A stretch of 61,251 nt of DNA, from NCBI RefSeq assembly GCF_000227765.1, contig NZ_JH165159.1:743716-804966 (forward strand), in the 5' to 3' direction. Position numbers and translations under genes: made by a program. Within the stretch, counting starts at the first letter, position 1; each line of letters opens with the position of its first letter. A model generated the notes under the pieces. It was not told the DNA's origin. It searched no databases and saw only the letters and a program-made list of their open reading frames with translations. Origin of the DNA: Neisseria wadsworthii 9715. GTDB taxonomy: Bacteria > Pseudomonadota > Gammaproteobacteria > Burkholderiales > Neisseriaceae. Positions 49,137-56,833 of the stretch are shown in pieces.

Positions 49137-50468
49137 TTATAAATGCTTGATTAAGGCAGGTACGGCCTCAAGCCTTTCCCTACGGCTGCTCTCCGGCTCG
49201 CCCGTATTGAGCGAAGACCATTTCGGACGGCTTCTGGCTTTAGACAATTCGCTCGGTAAGCGAGAAGGCTGCCACGGCGTTTTGCCGCTGATCATTTGAA
49301 TATCGTTTTGCGCCGCATGGCCGCGTTTTTGCAGCGCAGTCAATAAATCCAGCGAACGGGCCGCCAGCAGGGTTATGCTTTCAGGGTCGATAAACAGGGT
49401 TTGTTTGCCGCTTAATTTATCGGAAATATCCTGCATATTCGGCAATACGCCGCCCAAAATGCCGCCGATGGCCGTGCCCAAGCCGAGCGAGCCGCCCAGT
49501 GTGACCATATCCACGCCCAAGCCGATGAGCGCACCGGTGGCGGCGCCCGTGCCGGTGCGGATGCCGTAGGCTTTGAGTTGCTCCGCATCAAACGGATCCT
49601 GTCTGAATTCTTTTAAAGCCCATTCTCCTGTGTCGATTTCATTGTGGTAAAAACGGTAATTTTGAAACAGCTGTTGTTGAAGTGCGCGCTCCAGTTGGCG
49701 TACCGAAGCCTGCATTTTGTGCAGTGTCGGCTCGGGCGTGGCGTTGTCGTCGATTTCCTGTTTGTACGCCGCCACATCAAGCAAAAAGTGAGCGATATCG
49801 CGTTTGGAATCAATGTTGAGTTGCGCCCATTCGCGCCTGCGCATCTCTATTAAGCGGTCGAGTATGCCGCGCTCGGGCAGCATGGTGGTAAGATTGTCCC
49901 ACAGCTGCACTTCTCCTTCAAAATCAAAAGCTACCGTGTCAAATCCGCTGTAAACATGCAGCCCGCGCCGCGCCAGCATAGTGGTCCAGTCGCTTAAATC
50001 TTGTCCTTCGATAAAGTTGAACACCGGCATCACGGGCTTGGCGCACCATGATAAAACGGTAAGCTCGTCTTTATATTTGTTCAACACCGGCTCGCGCGCA
50101 TCCACCACATACAAAGCCATATCGCTCTGCAAAAGCTGGCGCAGCACTTTGGCTTCCTGATTGAAATCGCCCGCCGCTTCGGGGCTTTCAAGAAACTTGT
50201 GCAGCCGTTCGATGCCGTCTTCACGCGAAGAGGTGTGGGTTTCCAGCCAATCCAACACGCCGCCCGCATCTTCCAAGCCGGGCGTGTCATATAAGTGAAC
50301 CAGCGTGCGGTTGCCGTCGTTAATCGCCGCTTCTTCCACGTGGCGCGTGGTGGCAGGCGCGTTTTTAACTTCGCCGAACCGGCTATCGCGTAGCAGAGTG
50401 CGAAGCAGGGAGGTTTTTCCGGTGTTGGTGTGGCCGACTACGGCCAAAGATAAGGAGGTGCTTTTCAT
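49137..50468 (-). CDS. GTPase with DUF3482 domain
   Basis: 443 residues. G1 motif VVGHTNTGKTSLLRTLL, G3 LYDTPGLEDAGG, and an N/TKxD-like region shifted to VMPVFNFIEGQDLSDW. The C-terminal DUF3482 part has a Gly-rich hydrophobic stretch (GAATGALIGLGVDMVTLGGS) that may enter the membrane. It is normally found beside DUF2868 proteins, as here. Function is not known. A decayed DUS (CCTGTCTGAA) lies inside at about 49599-49608. Confidence 0.88.
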   Translation of the reverse strand: MKSTSLSLAVVGHTNTGKTSLLRTLLRDSRFGEVKNAPATTRHVEEAAINDGNRTLVHLYDTPGLEDAGGVLDWLETHTSSREDGIERLHKFLESPEAAGDFNQEAKVLRQLLQSDMALYVVDAREPVLNKYKDELTVLSWCAKPVMPVFNFIEGQDLSDWTTMLARRGLHVYSGFDTVAFDFEGEVQLWDNLTTMLPERGILDRLIEMRRREWAQLNIDSKRDIAHFLLDVAAYKQEIDDNATPEPTLHKMQASVRQLERALQQQLFQNYRFYHNEIDTGEWALKEFRQDPFDAEQLKAYGIRTGTGAATGALIGLGVDMVTLGGSLGLGTAIGGILGGVLPNMQDISDKLSGKQTLFIDPESITLLAARSLDLLTALQKRGHAAQNDIQMISGKTPWQPSRLPSELSKARSRPKWSSLNTGEPESSRRERLEAVPALIKHL

Positions 50469-50526
50469 AATTACATCTACTTAATAGATTAAGGCGAAAA
50501 TGTGTTGTGTGCCTGCTTGTTGTTAA

Positions 50527-50613
50527 TGCCTGTCTGAAAATCCAATATTCGGTTTCTTAGCCTTATTTAAGGTGTTAGCTAAAATTCGAATTTGAACCAT
50601 TTTCAGACAGGCA
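50527..50613. repeat. Widely spaced inverted DUS copies
   Basis: TGCCTGTCTGAA at 50527-50538 and TTCAGACAGGCA at 50602-50613, the latter providing the stop codon of the DUF2868 gene. Confidence 0.85.
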
Positions 50614-51949
50614 TTTCTTTTTGTCTATTCTGCTGACTAATTCGCGGAGGATTCAGCCACGGTAGGTTGCGTTCGTTAAGTGCGTTTTGCCATTGGCTTA
50701 AATAATCATCAAGCCTGTCTGAAAAATCAGGAGCGGCAAGCAGTTGGATCAAGGCGCCGCCTTGTGCTGCTTCGGCCAAGCTCACGATTTGGCGCAAAAC
50801 GCCGCGGTCGGGCACGTTGTGGGCGCGCACGCCGATTAGCAGTTGGGCCGGCTGTTGCTGCAATTCGTTTTTCAACGCGGCTACGGCGTCGCGGCTGTCG
50901 GCGGTGCCTTTGTCCAACCACTCTTGACCGAGAACGTGTTTGAACCAATGCGTTTCGGGCCATTCGGTTTCCAGCATCACGGCCCATTTCGGGGCTTCGT
51001 TCAGGCTGATTTTGGGCGCAACGGTGGTAACGGTTTCGCTTTGGGTGTCGGCATCGACCACGCGTTTTTGCCATTGCTGGATGATGTTTTGATAATAGGG
51101 TTTGTCGAGCGGCAGGCGGTTGATGCGTTTGCGCGACAGGATTTTGCAGGTAAGCCATGCAGCAAAACGCGGCAATATGCCGTAGCACACGATGCTGCCG
51201 ATCAAGAGGCCGCCCCATTGGCGGGCGGTTTCGGTGTTGCTATTGAGCCTGCTGCCGAGCACGGCTTCTGCGTCGGGCACGGGGAAGCCGAGTTTGGCGG
51301 GCAGCCACGCCAAGATGCTGACGAGATTGATGGATGTGGTGTCGCTTAACAGTGTGCTTTCCCAGTTGAATGTGTATTGCCGCACCATCAGGAGCAATAC
51401 CACGGCGGCGAGCATGCCGAATAATGTGGCCAGCCACAGGCGGTGGGTGGTTTCGCCGATGCGCCAGCGGGCGGAAGGGCGGTTGAACTCATCGCTGTAA
51501 AGCCGTAAAACGGCTTGGTTGACCGGATCTTTACCGCGTATCCATAAAGAAGGATTAATGAAAAAGCTTGTGTTTTTGCGCAGCAGAAAAAGGGAAGCCA
51601 GCCATACAATAAGCATTAAAGTGTGTAAGCCCAATACACCGGCCAATACAAAAAAGAAGTTCAAACCGCTTTGCTGCATCAGGCCGAACGTGCCGGAAAA
51701 GCCGATAAGGAGCCAGATTAGGGTGGCGGCTGCTACAGCCCAGCCAACCGTATTGCGCACACGAAGCAGCGTGTCGTAAAGCTTGTGGTCGCTATCAATC
51801 ATTTCAGCGCGGCGGATAAGCTTTTTCTCGGCGCTTTCCTCCGTTTGACGCAATACTTCGGTAATCGGTTGCGGGTTGGCGGCAAAAATATAACCGCGCT
51901 CTTGTAAAAGGCGCACGAGTTCGGTGAGCTGGATGGAAAGAGGAAACAT
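50603..51949 (-). CDS. DUF2868 membrane protein
   Basis: 448 residues with four hydrophobic segments (TVGWAVAAATLIWLLIGFSG; NFFFVLAGVLGLHTLMLIVW; LATLFGMLAAVVLLLM; LLIGSIVCYGILPRFAAWL) and a cytosolic C-terminal half. It is encoded just upstream of the DUF3482 GTPase on the same strand; the two families are regular partners. The protein's last residues (MPV) and stop codon lie in a DUS. A one-mismatch DUS lies inside (50712-50723). Function unknown. Confidence 0.85.
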   Translation of the reverse strand: MFPLSIQLTELVRLLQERGYIFAANPQPITEVLRQTEESAEKKLIRRAEMIDSDHKLYDTLLRVRNTVGWAVAAATLIWLLIGFSGTFGLMQQSGLNFFFVLAGVLGLHTLMLIVWLASLFLLRKNTSFFINPSLWIRGKDPVNQAVLRLYSDEFNRPSARWRIGETTHRLWLATLFGMLAAVVLLLMVRQYTFNWESTLLSDTTSINLVSILAWLPAKLGFPVPDAEAVLGSRLNSNTETARQWGGLLIGSIVCYGILPRFAAWLTCKILSRKRINRLPLDKPYYQNIIQQWQKRVVDADTQSETVTTVAPKISLNEAPKWAVMLETEWPETHWFKHVLGQEWLDKGTADSRDAVAALKNELQQQPAQLLIGVRAHNVPDRGVLRQIVSLAEAAQGGALIQLLAAPDFSDRLDDYLSQWQNALNERNLPWLNPPRISQQNRQKEMPV

Positions 51950-52172
51950 TATTATTGATTATTCTGGTACTGAAAGAATCGGAATTTTAACATAGAGATA
52001 AAGCAAAGCATGATGATGGCTTTGTATATAGCGAAATGATTTAATGGGTTGGTTTGGATGGCTATTTTGGGGTTTTATCAAATTTTTTAAATTAATTTTC
52101 TTTAAATATCATTAAGATATAATTATTTTTATAAAAAATTATAAGAATTTGCCGGTAAGCGCCGTCTAAACG

Positions 52173-52191
52173 TGTGTACAGCAAATACACA
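52173..52191. promoter_or_regulatory. Candidate operator upstream of the bufferin operon
   Basis: TGTGTA-cagcaaa-TACACA, a 6-base palindrome 18 bases before the doxX start. The preceding 52154-52172 (GGTAAGCGCCGTCTAAACG) is GC-rich in an AT-rich setting and may belong to an ECF-sigma promoter, though I cannot match a -35/-10 pair with proper spacing. Confidence 0.35.
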
Positions 52192-52208
52192 GTGAAAGGT
52201 TCACAAAA

Positions 52209-52688
52209 ATGACAGAGATAGCACAACCTGCTGCTTATCATAATCACAACAGCAGCTTTTCCTCTACTTGGACTAAAGACATTTCTTTACTCGCCTTACG
52301 TTTGTTTGCCGCTTACGAATTTTGGGAAGCGGGCGTTGAAAAGTGGAACGGCGAAAACTGGTTTGCAGAAATTCAAACAGCCTTCCCTTTCCCATTCAGC
52401 GTGTTACCGGCAGATTTAAACTGGTTTACGGCAATGGGTATTGAATTGGTTGCTCCCGTGTTGCTTGTATTGGGTTTGTTCAGCCGTTATGCTGCCGCGG
52501 CATTATTTATGCTCACTGCTGTCGCCTGGTATGCGGTTCACGCAGAAAATGGCTATAACATTGTTCAAAATGGTTATAAAATGGCGCTGATTTATTGCCT
52601 GGTTATGTTGCCTGTGATATTGCAAGGCTCGGGCAAGCTGTCGCTAGACACTTTATTAAAGAAAAAGTTTTCTAAAATTCCGTTGTAA
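52209..52688 (+). CDS. DoxX family membrane protein (bufferin operon)
   Basis: 159 residues with four helices of the DoxX type (DISLLALRLFAAYEFWEAGVEK; FTAMGIELVAPVLLVLGLFS; AAALFMLTAVAWYAVHAENG; LIYCLVMLPVILQGSGKL). Charged residues Glu and Lys in the first helix are conserved in DoxX. In bufferin and gig operons a DoxX protein (GigT/BufD-like) accompanies the RiPP genes and may serve membrane transport or redox coupling, but this is not settled. GTGAAAGG precedes the ATG. First gene of the unit. Confidence 0.9.
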   Translation: MTEIAQPAAYHNHNSSFSSTWTKDISLLALRLFAAYEFWEAGVEKWNGENWFAEIQTAFPFPFSVLPADLNWFTAMGIELVAPVLLVLGLFSRYAAAALFMLTAVAWYAVHAENGYNIVQNGYKMALIYCLVMLPVILQGSGKLSLDTLLKKKFSKIPL

Positions 52689-52746
52689 AAACGGTTATTA
52701 CCCTCTCGTTAATTTTATTTAAATCAATTTTTTAGGAGTGAACACA

Positions 52747-53055
52747 ATGAAAAAAACCTCTTTAATTGCTTTGGCCGGTGCGTTGACTTTGGCTGGTGCT
52801 GCATGCGCCGACAGCAAAACCACTACCGTACAACCTGCTCAGCAACAATCACAAAAAGCGAAAGAAGGCGCTTGCGGACAAGGAAAATGCGGTGCTTCAC
52901 ACAAAACCAGCAAAGCCAAAGCCGGTGAAGGCAAGTGCGGTGAAGGTAAATGTGGCGAAGGTAAATGCGGTGCTTCTAAAGCCCACAGCAAAGCTGCTGA
53001 AGGTAAATGCGGTGAAGGCAAATGTGGCGAAGGTAAATGCGGCAGCAAAAAATAA
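52747..53055 (+). CDS. Bufferin-type RiPP precursor (BufA2/HvfA-like), EGKCG repeats
   Basis: 102 residues. A Sec signal peptide (1-21, probable cut after Ala21) leaves a small, Lys/Gly-rich, aromatic-free mature peptide. EGKCG occurs six times exactly, at 61-65, 66-70, 71-75, 85-89, 90-94 and 95-99, with two variants (EGACG 40-44, QGKCG 45-49). All eight mature Cys lie in these motifs. In HvfA of H. influenzae such EGKCG Cys are turned into copper-binding oxazolone/thioamide groups by a DUF692 enzyme. AGGAG (52734-52738) fits ATG 52747 rather than the overlapping GTG 52738. DUF692 and DUF2063 genes follow directly. Confidence 0.93.
   Translation: MKKTSLIALAGALTLAGAACADSKTTTVQPAQQQSQKAKEGACGQGKCGASHKTSKAKAGEGKCGEGKCGEGKCGASKAHSKAAEGKCGEGKCGEGKCGSKK
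52920..53046. repeat. Coding tandem repeat of the EGKCG unit
   Basis: 15-base units (GGTGAAGGTAAATGC-like) in two blocks of three, joined by a GCTTCTAAAGCCCACAGC-type linker. Codons vary (TGC/TGT, AAA/AAG, GGT/GGC), which suggests selection on protein rather than recent slippage. Confidence 0.85.
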
Positions 53056-53139
53056 GCTGTTTGCCGGCCGCTGCGGTAGGCTGCGCTCTATGCAGCGGCT
53101 TTCTTTTCCAAACTTATATTTGATTTGATAGGTAAGCAT

Positions 53140-53988
53140 ATGGCTACGGTTTTGCAAGGTGCCGGCTTGGGCTTTAAGCGTGATCTGGCAGAAGACCTAC
53201 TGAACATTACCCCTGAAAACAGTCCGATTCAATTTATCGAAGTGGCACCGGAAAACTGGATTAAAACCGGCGGTGCGGCACGCAAACAGCTTGATGCGCT
53301 GGCGGAACGCTTTCCGATTGCCTGCCACGGGCTTTCGCTTTCACTGGGCGGACGTGATCCTTTACAGGTAGGCTTTTTGCAGGAAGTTAAAGCCTTTATG
53401 CGCCAATACAATATTGATTTTTTCTCCGAACATTTAAGCTATTGCAGCCATTTCGGCCATCTTTATGATCTGTTACCGCTCACGTTTAATGATGAAACTG
53501 TGCGGCATACTGCGGCAAGAATCCGCCAAACGCAAGATATATTGGAAATGCGTATAGCCATTGAAAATACATCTTCTTACCTGCTCGCTCCGGGCAACGA
53601 AATGAGTGAGGTGGCGTTTCTCAATGCGGTGGCAAAAGAAGCGGATTGCGACATCCATTTGGATATCAACAATATTTATGTAAATGCAATGAATCACGGC
53701 CAAACCGACGGCCAAACGTTCATTAATACGGTGGATTTGGATAAAGTGGTTTACCTACACATGGCCGGGCATGATTCTGATGAAGAAATTTTAATCGATA
53801 CGCACGGCGAAGCCATTTGCGGTGATGTGTGGTCATTATTTGATTACGCTTGCAGCAAGTTTTCCCACCAGCCGCCTTGTCTGCTTGAGCGCGACACTAA
53901 TTTTCCGCCTTTTGCGGAGCTGGAAGCAGAAGTAGCAAGGATTGCCGCTATTCAGAAAATATACGGAAAGCAAGCAGATGCAGCGTGA
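53140..53988 (+). CDS. DUF692 multinuclear non-haem iron oxidase (BufB/HvfB/MbnB-type)
   Basis: 282 residues with the TIM barrel of the MNIO family. Probable iron ligands: His63 ([10 protein letters not shown]), Glu97/His98 (FFSEHLSYC), Glu142 (IENTSSY), Asp175 ([10 protein letters not shown]), His186 (NHG), His207/His211 (LHMAGH) and Asp220/His222 (DTHG). Such enzymes modify Cys in RiPP precursors using oxygen, MbnB for methanobactin and HvfB for EGKCG peptides. It directly follows the precursor gene and overlaps the DUF2063 partner by 11 bases. I start at ATG 53140; TTG 53125 is open but weaker. Membership is firm, product chemistry is inferred. Confidence 0.94.
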   Translation: MATVLQGAGLGFKRDLAEDLLNITPENSPIQFIEVAPENWIKTGGAARKQLDALAERFPIACHGLSLSLGGRDPLQVGFLQEVKAFMRQYNIDFFSEHLSYCSHFGHLYDLLPLTFNDETVRHTAARIRQTQDILEMRIAIENTSSYLLAPGNEMSEVAFLNAVAKEADCDIHLDINNIYVNAMNHGQTDGQTFINTVDLDKVVYLHMAGHDSDEEILIDTHGEAICGDVWSLFDYACSKFSHQPPCLLERDTNFPPFAELEAEVARIAAIQKIYGKQADAA

Positions 53989-54712
53989 TGATGTGAGCAA
54001 ATGTATAGGTACGGATTTCCAAGCCCAACTGGCTGCCGCCGTAGGCAACCTCGAAGCCGGAGTACCTCAAGATTTTAATGCAAACGGCTTAGCAGTTTAC
54101 CGTCGTTTGGTGCACAACAATATCGCTTCGTTTTTGGAGCGCTGTTTTAGCGACAGCATCGCATTTGCCGATGCGGAACAATGGCAGGATCTGCAAAACC
54201 GTTTTTTAAGCGAAGGCAAACCGGAATCGCCTTATTTTAAAGATATTCCCACCCAGTTTTTAGCATTTGCCCGAAGCCAGCTTTCAGACAGGCTTCTGCC
54301 GCAGAATGTGCTGGCGATGATGGAATTTGAAACAGATTTGCTGCACGCGGAAACTGCGCTATGCGGGCTGCGGAAGCCGGCTGAATCAAACAACGATATT
54401 TTGACATTGGCAGAAGGTGTGCGCCTGAAACAGTATCCCGTTGATTTTATCCGCACCGGCCTGAAAAGTTTTGAGAATGACGAAACTTATGTACTCACTT
54501 GGCGCAATTTGGAGGATGAAACCTGTTATCAAGCCATTGATGATATTGATGTATTCCTATTGCAACATTTCGAGCAGCAAAACGACAGCATTGCTTCGCT
54601 CACTCAAAGCATCCGTGAATTGACGGGTAGCAGCGATGCCGAACCTTTATTGCTCGAACGGCTGGCGCATTGGCAGGAAGAAGGTGTTTTGATAAAGGTG
54701 CAAAACGGATAA
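53978..54712 (+). CDS. DUF2063 partner protein of the MNIO enzyme (BufC/HvfC-like)
   Basis: 244 residues. The N-terminal half is the DUF2063 DNA-binding-like domain ([20 protein letters not shown]), the pair of DUF692 in RiPP clusters, where it presents the precursor to the enzyme. The C-terminal half (about 110-244) is more variable. ATG 53978 has GGAAAG upstream and overlaps bufB, implying tight coupling. A one-mismatch DUS lies inside (54283-54294). It ends 2 bases before the sigma factor start. Confidence 0.92.
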   Translation: MQRDDVSKCIGTDFQAQLAAAVGNLEAGVPQDFNANGLAVYRRLVHNNIASFLERCFSDSIAFADAEQWQDLQNRFLSEGKPESPYFKDIPTQFLAFARSQLSDRLLPQNVLAMMEFETDLLHAETALCGLRKPAESNNDILTLAEGVRLKQYPVDFIRTGLKSFENDETYVLTWRNLEDETCYQAIDDIDVFLLQHFEQQNDSIASLTQSIRELTGSSDAEPLLLERLAHWQEEGVLIKVQNG

Positions 54713-54714
54713 CC

Positions 54715-55308
54715 ATGCCAACATTTACCGATTTCAGCAACCGCATCGCCGCTTTGCGTCCCGCCATGCTTAAATTCGCCAGAATGCAGCTGCGGGATGA
54801 AAGCCTGTCTGAAGACTTGGTGCAGGACGCGCTTTCCGCAGCCATTAACAAACAAGAACAATACCGGGCAGGTGCCGAACTCGGCACTTGGGTGATGAGC
54901 ATACTCAAAAACAAAATCATCGATTATTACCGCGGCCGCAAAGACATGATTAGCCTGGATGACAGCGACCAGGCCGCAAGGATTGATGCACAATATCAAG
55001 CCTGTTTCGATGAAGGCGGCCATTGGCAGAAAGAATCCAGCCCTGAAGTTTGGCAGCCTAATCCGACCGAAGCCCATTTAGAACAACAAGATTTTTTTAA
55101 AATACTGGAGAAATGTCTCGGCAACCTGCCGGAAAATACCGCGCGTATTTTTTATTTGAAGGAAGTCATGGGGATGGAAGTAGAAGAAATTTGCCACGAT
55201 TTCGGCATTACACCTAATAATTGCTACGCCATCTTGCACCGTGCTCGCAACGGCTTGCGCCAATGCTTGCAGAAAAACTGGTACGGAACCGACAAAGGAG
55301 AAACATAG
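54715..55308 (+). CDS. rpoE: ECF sigma factor (sigma-E type)
   Basis: 197 residues. Region 2 (MLKFARMQLRDESLSEDLVQ, TWVMSILKNKIIDYYRGRKD) and region 4 (LPENTARIFYLKEVMGMEVE, ITPNNCYAILHRARNGLR) with a helix-turn-helix, without regions 1 and 3. It corresponds by order to the meningococcal sigma factor NMB2144, studied as controlling msrAB and its own operon. Here its operon is the bufferin set, so self-control is likely. Start at 54715 just after the bufC stop. One-mismatch DUS inside (54802-54813). Confidence 0.93.
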   Translation: MPTFTDFSNRIAALRPAMLKFARMQLRDESLSEDLVQDALSAAINKQEQYRAGAELGTWVMSILKNKIIDYYRGRKDMISLDDSDQAARIDAQYQACFDEGGHWQKESSPEVWQPNPTEAHLEQQDFFKILEKCLGNLPENTARIFYLKEVMGMEVEEICHDFGITPNNCYAILHRARNGLRQCLQKNWYGTDKGET

Positions 55309-55508
55309 TGTTGATTAAATGCAAAGAGGCATGCCGGCTGCTTTCCGAGCAGCAAGACAGGCCGCTTAGTGTGCAGGAACACATAACCTTGCGCCTCCAT
55401 CTTGCCTATTGTTCGCATTGTCGTAAATACAGTCGGCAGATGCAGCAAATCAGTGACAGTATGCAAGCATGGGTGAAGCATCTTTCGGAAGAAGAACAGA
55501 ATAAATAA
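55308..55508 (+). CDS. Zinc-type anti-sigma factor (zf-HC2, MseR-like)
   Basis: 66 residues from GTG 55308, which shares its G with the sigma TAG stop; AAGGAG lies 7 bases upstream, so this start is well supported. Zinc motif His31-x3-Cys35-x2-Cys38 (HLAYCSHC) with a further Cys at 5 and 9. There is no membrane segment, so it is a cytosolic anti-sigma like meningococcal MseR. The zinc site may be displaced or oxidised by copper or other thiol stress, releasing the sigma factor. A DUS-pair terminator ends the operon. Confidence 0.93.
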   Translation: MLIKCKEACRLLSEQQDRPLSVQEHITLRLHLAYCSHCRKYSRQMQQISDSMQAWVKHLSEEEQNK

Positions 55509-55525
55509 CAGTAAATGAAAAACAA

Positions 55526-55557
55526 TGCCTGTCTGAAACATATTTTTCAGACAGGCA
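55526..55557. terminator. Terminator at the end of the bufferin-sigma operon
   Basis: TGCCTGTCTGAA (55526-55537), TTCAGACAGGCA (55546-55557); convergent with mlaC. Confidence 0.8.
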
Positions 55558-55585
55558 TTGTTGATTTTGCTTTCAGACAACAACC

Positions 55586-56194
55586 TTACTCAACTTTTTT
55601 CAGGCCTTTTTGGCGCACAGTTTCGATGGTGCCGTCGATGCCTTTTTGCTTCACCAGCTCATTAAACTGGTTGCGGTACACAGTTACAAGGCTGGCTCCG
55701 TCCACTTGGATATCATAAATCTTATAAGTGGAGCCGACCGGATAGAGACGGTAGCCCACTTCGTATTTTTTACCGCTGCTGGTTTTAATTTCAGTAAACA
55801 CGGTAACGCGCTTGTTTTTTTCCTCTGTCAGTTTCGGCAACATGGTCACTTGCGAATCTACCGCACCCATTAAAGCGGAATGTGAATAAATAGAAACCAC
55901 CATATCTTTAAACGCTTTGATAAACTCGCTTTTCTGATTGGCATTGAATTCGCGCCACGGCATACCTACGGCCAGCGCGGAAATGCGCTGGTAATCCAAA
56001 TAGCGGTCGGCATAGCCGGTAATACGTTGGATTTTTTGATCTTCGTTTAAGCTCTTGTCGCGCGCAATTTTCAGCACGGCATCCATGTTTTGCTTAAACT
56101 GTGTTTGCGCCGGATGTTGTGCGGGTGCGGCGTGTACGAAAGGCGCAGCCACCAACACAGGCGCAGTTAACATCACGGTAAAGATTTTATTCAT
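55586..56194 (-). CDS. mlaC: MlaC family phospholipid-binding protein
   Basis: 202 residues from ATG 56194 (GAGAGGA upstream), with a Sec signal (NKIFTVMLTAPVLVAAPFVHA). The MlaC domain follows: RYLDYQRISALAVGMPWREF, GKKYEVGYRLYP, YKIYDIQVDGASLVTVYRNQF. MlaC ferries phospholipids between inner and outer membranes. Usually it sits in an mlaFEDCB cluster; here it is alone, convergent with the sigma operon. A second copy elsewhere or a split mla locus would explain this. Confidence 0.92.
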   Translation of the reverse strand: MNKIFTVMLTAPVLVAAPFVHAAPAQHPAQTQFKQNMDAVLKIARDKSLNEDQKIQRITGYADRYLDYQRISALAVGMPWREFNANQKSEFIKAFKDMVVSIYSHSALMGAVDSQVTMLPKLTEEKNKRVTVFTEIKTSSGKKYEVGYRLYPVGSTYKIYDIQVDGASLVTVYRNQFNELVKQKGIDGTIETVRQKGLKKVE

Positions 56195-56411
56195 ACTAAT
56201 CCTCTCTGTTTTTTGTTTTGGAAACATTTACAGCATTTACAAGCATAACAGGGTAGGCATTCGGGTGAGCAAAGTTTTCAATATTTTGCTGAAAATAAAC
56301 TTAATTGAGTAATACGATTGGTCACAAAGCGGTGGGCCGATCACCGCTTGTATAAAAAACTCATTTTCACCTTACACGAATATTATGAATAATTAATAAT
56401 TAAAAAACAGT

Positions 56412-56585
56412 ATGTTAGGAAAGGTGGTTGCCGCAAAGCCGAATGGCTGCATTATGGAATGGCCGTATGTGCCGGATGGATTTATAGGCGTCTTAGCCGG
56501 TTGGTCGGTGGTTTTGTTGTTTGCTCTGGCTGAGTTTTTAGCAGTAGTTTATTGCGGGGACGGCATGTTCTGCTGGGGGATATGA
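56412..56585 (+). CDS. Putative 57-residue single-pass membrane peptide
   Basis: Starts MLGKVVAAKPNGCIMEWPYV and has one hydrophobic helix (GFIGVLAGWSVVLLFALAEF), ending CGDGMFCWGI. There is no good ribosome site. It overlaps the next ORF by ATGA at 56582-56585, a coupling arrangement. I do not recognise it; it may be a relic of a larger membrane gene. Confidence 0.35.
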   Translation: MLGKVVAAKPNGCIMEWPYVPDGFIGVLAGWSVVLLFALAEFLAVVYCGDGMFCWGI

Positions 56586-56686
56586 TGGGTTGTATGATTG
56601 GGTGTATGATTTGGGTGAAGCTAGCGAAGATGAGAATGGCGGCGGTGATTAGCTGGTTGGCTGTGTTTATGGTGATGCCTGTCTGA
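56582..56686 (+). CDS. Putative 34-residue membrane peptide ending in a DUS
   Basis: Met-rich (MMGCMIGCMIWVKLAKMRMA, then AVISWLAVFMVMPV), with hydrophobic ends. The stop TGA lies in the DUS 56676-56687. Overlaps the preceding ORF by four bases. Coding status is unproven. Confidence 0.3.
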   Translation: MMGCMIGCMIWVKLAKMRMAAVISWLAVFMVMPV

Positions 56687-56703
56687 ATGTTTTCAGACAG
56701 GCA
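56676..56703. terminator. DUS-pair hairpin
   Basis: TGCCTGTCTGAA (56676-56687), TTCAGACAGGCA (56692-56703), then TTTG. A second pair at 56786-56797 and 56802-56813 lies just before lepA. Confidence 0.75.
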
Positions 56704-56833
56704 TTTGTGTTGCCGGCCGATAAAGTTTTGCGGCGTTTGGCGGTTTTTTAGGTTAAAATATGCGGCTATTTGGCCTGATACCGAATGCCTGTCTGAAAGC
56801 GTTCAGACAGGCATTTCAAAATAATGCATCATC

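Larger units (their letters stand above)
56195..56833. other. Region with two tiny overlapping ORFs and DUS pairs
   Basis: After an AT-rich 150 bases it holds the ORFs at 56412-56585 and 56582-56686, then DUS pairs at 56676-56703 and 56786-56813. GC rises sharply at 56420 compared with the flanking AT-rich spacer. No larger gene. Confidence 0.6.

Noticed and set aside
52920-53046. 15-base tandem repeat considered as a minisatellite or CRISPR
   Set aside because: It is in frame within a secreted protein, encodes EGKCG units with varied codons, and sits beside its modification enzymes.
52796-53128. 110-codon Lys/Ala/Val-rich ORF in another frame over the precursor gene
   Set aside because: An out-of-frame reading of the EGKCG repeats. 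It lacks a ribosome site, while the precursor frame has signal peptide and family motif.
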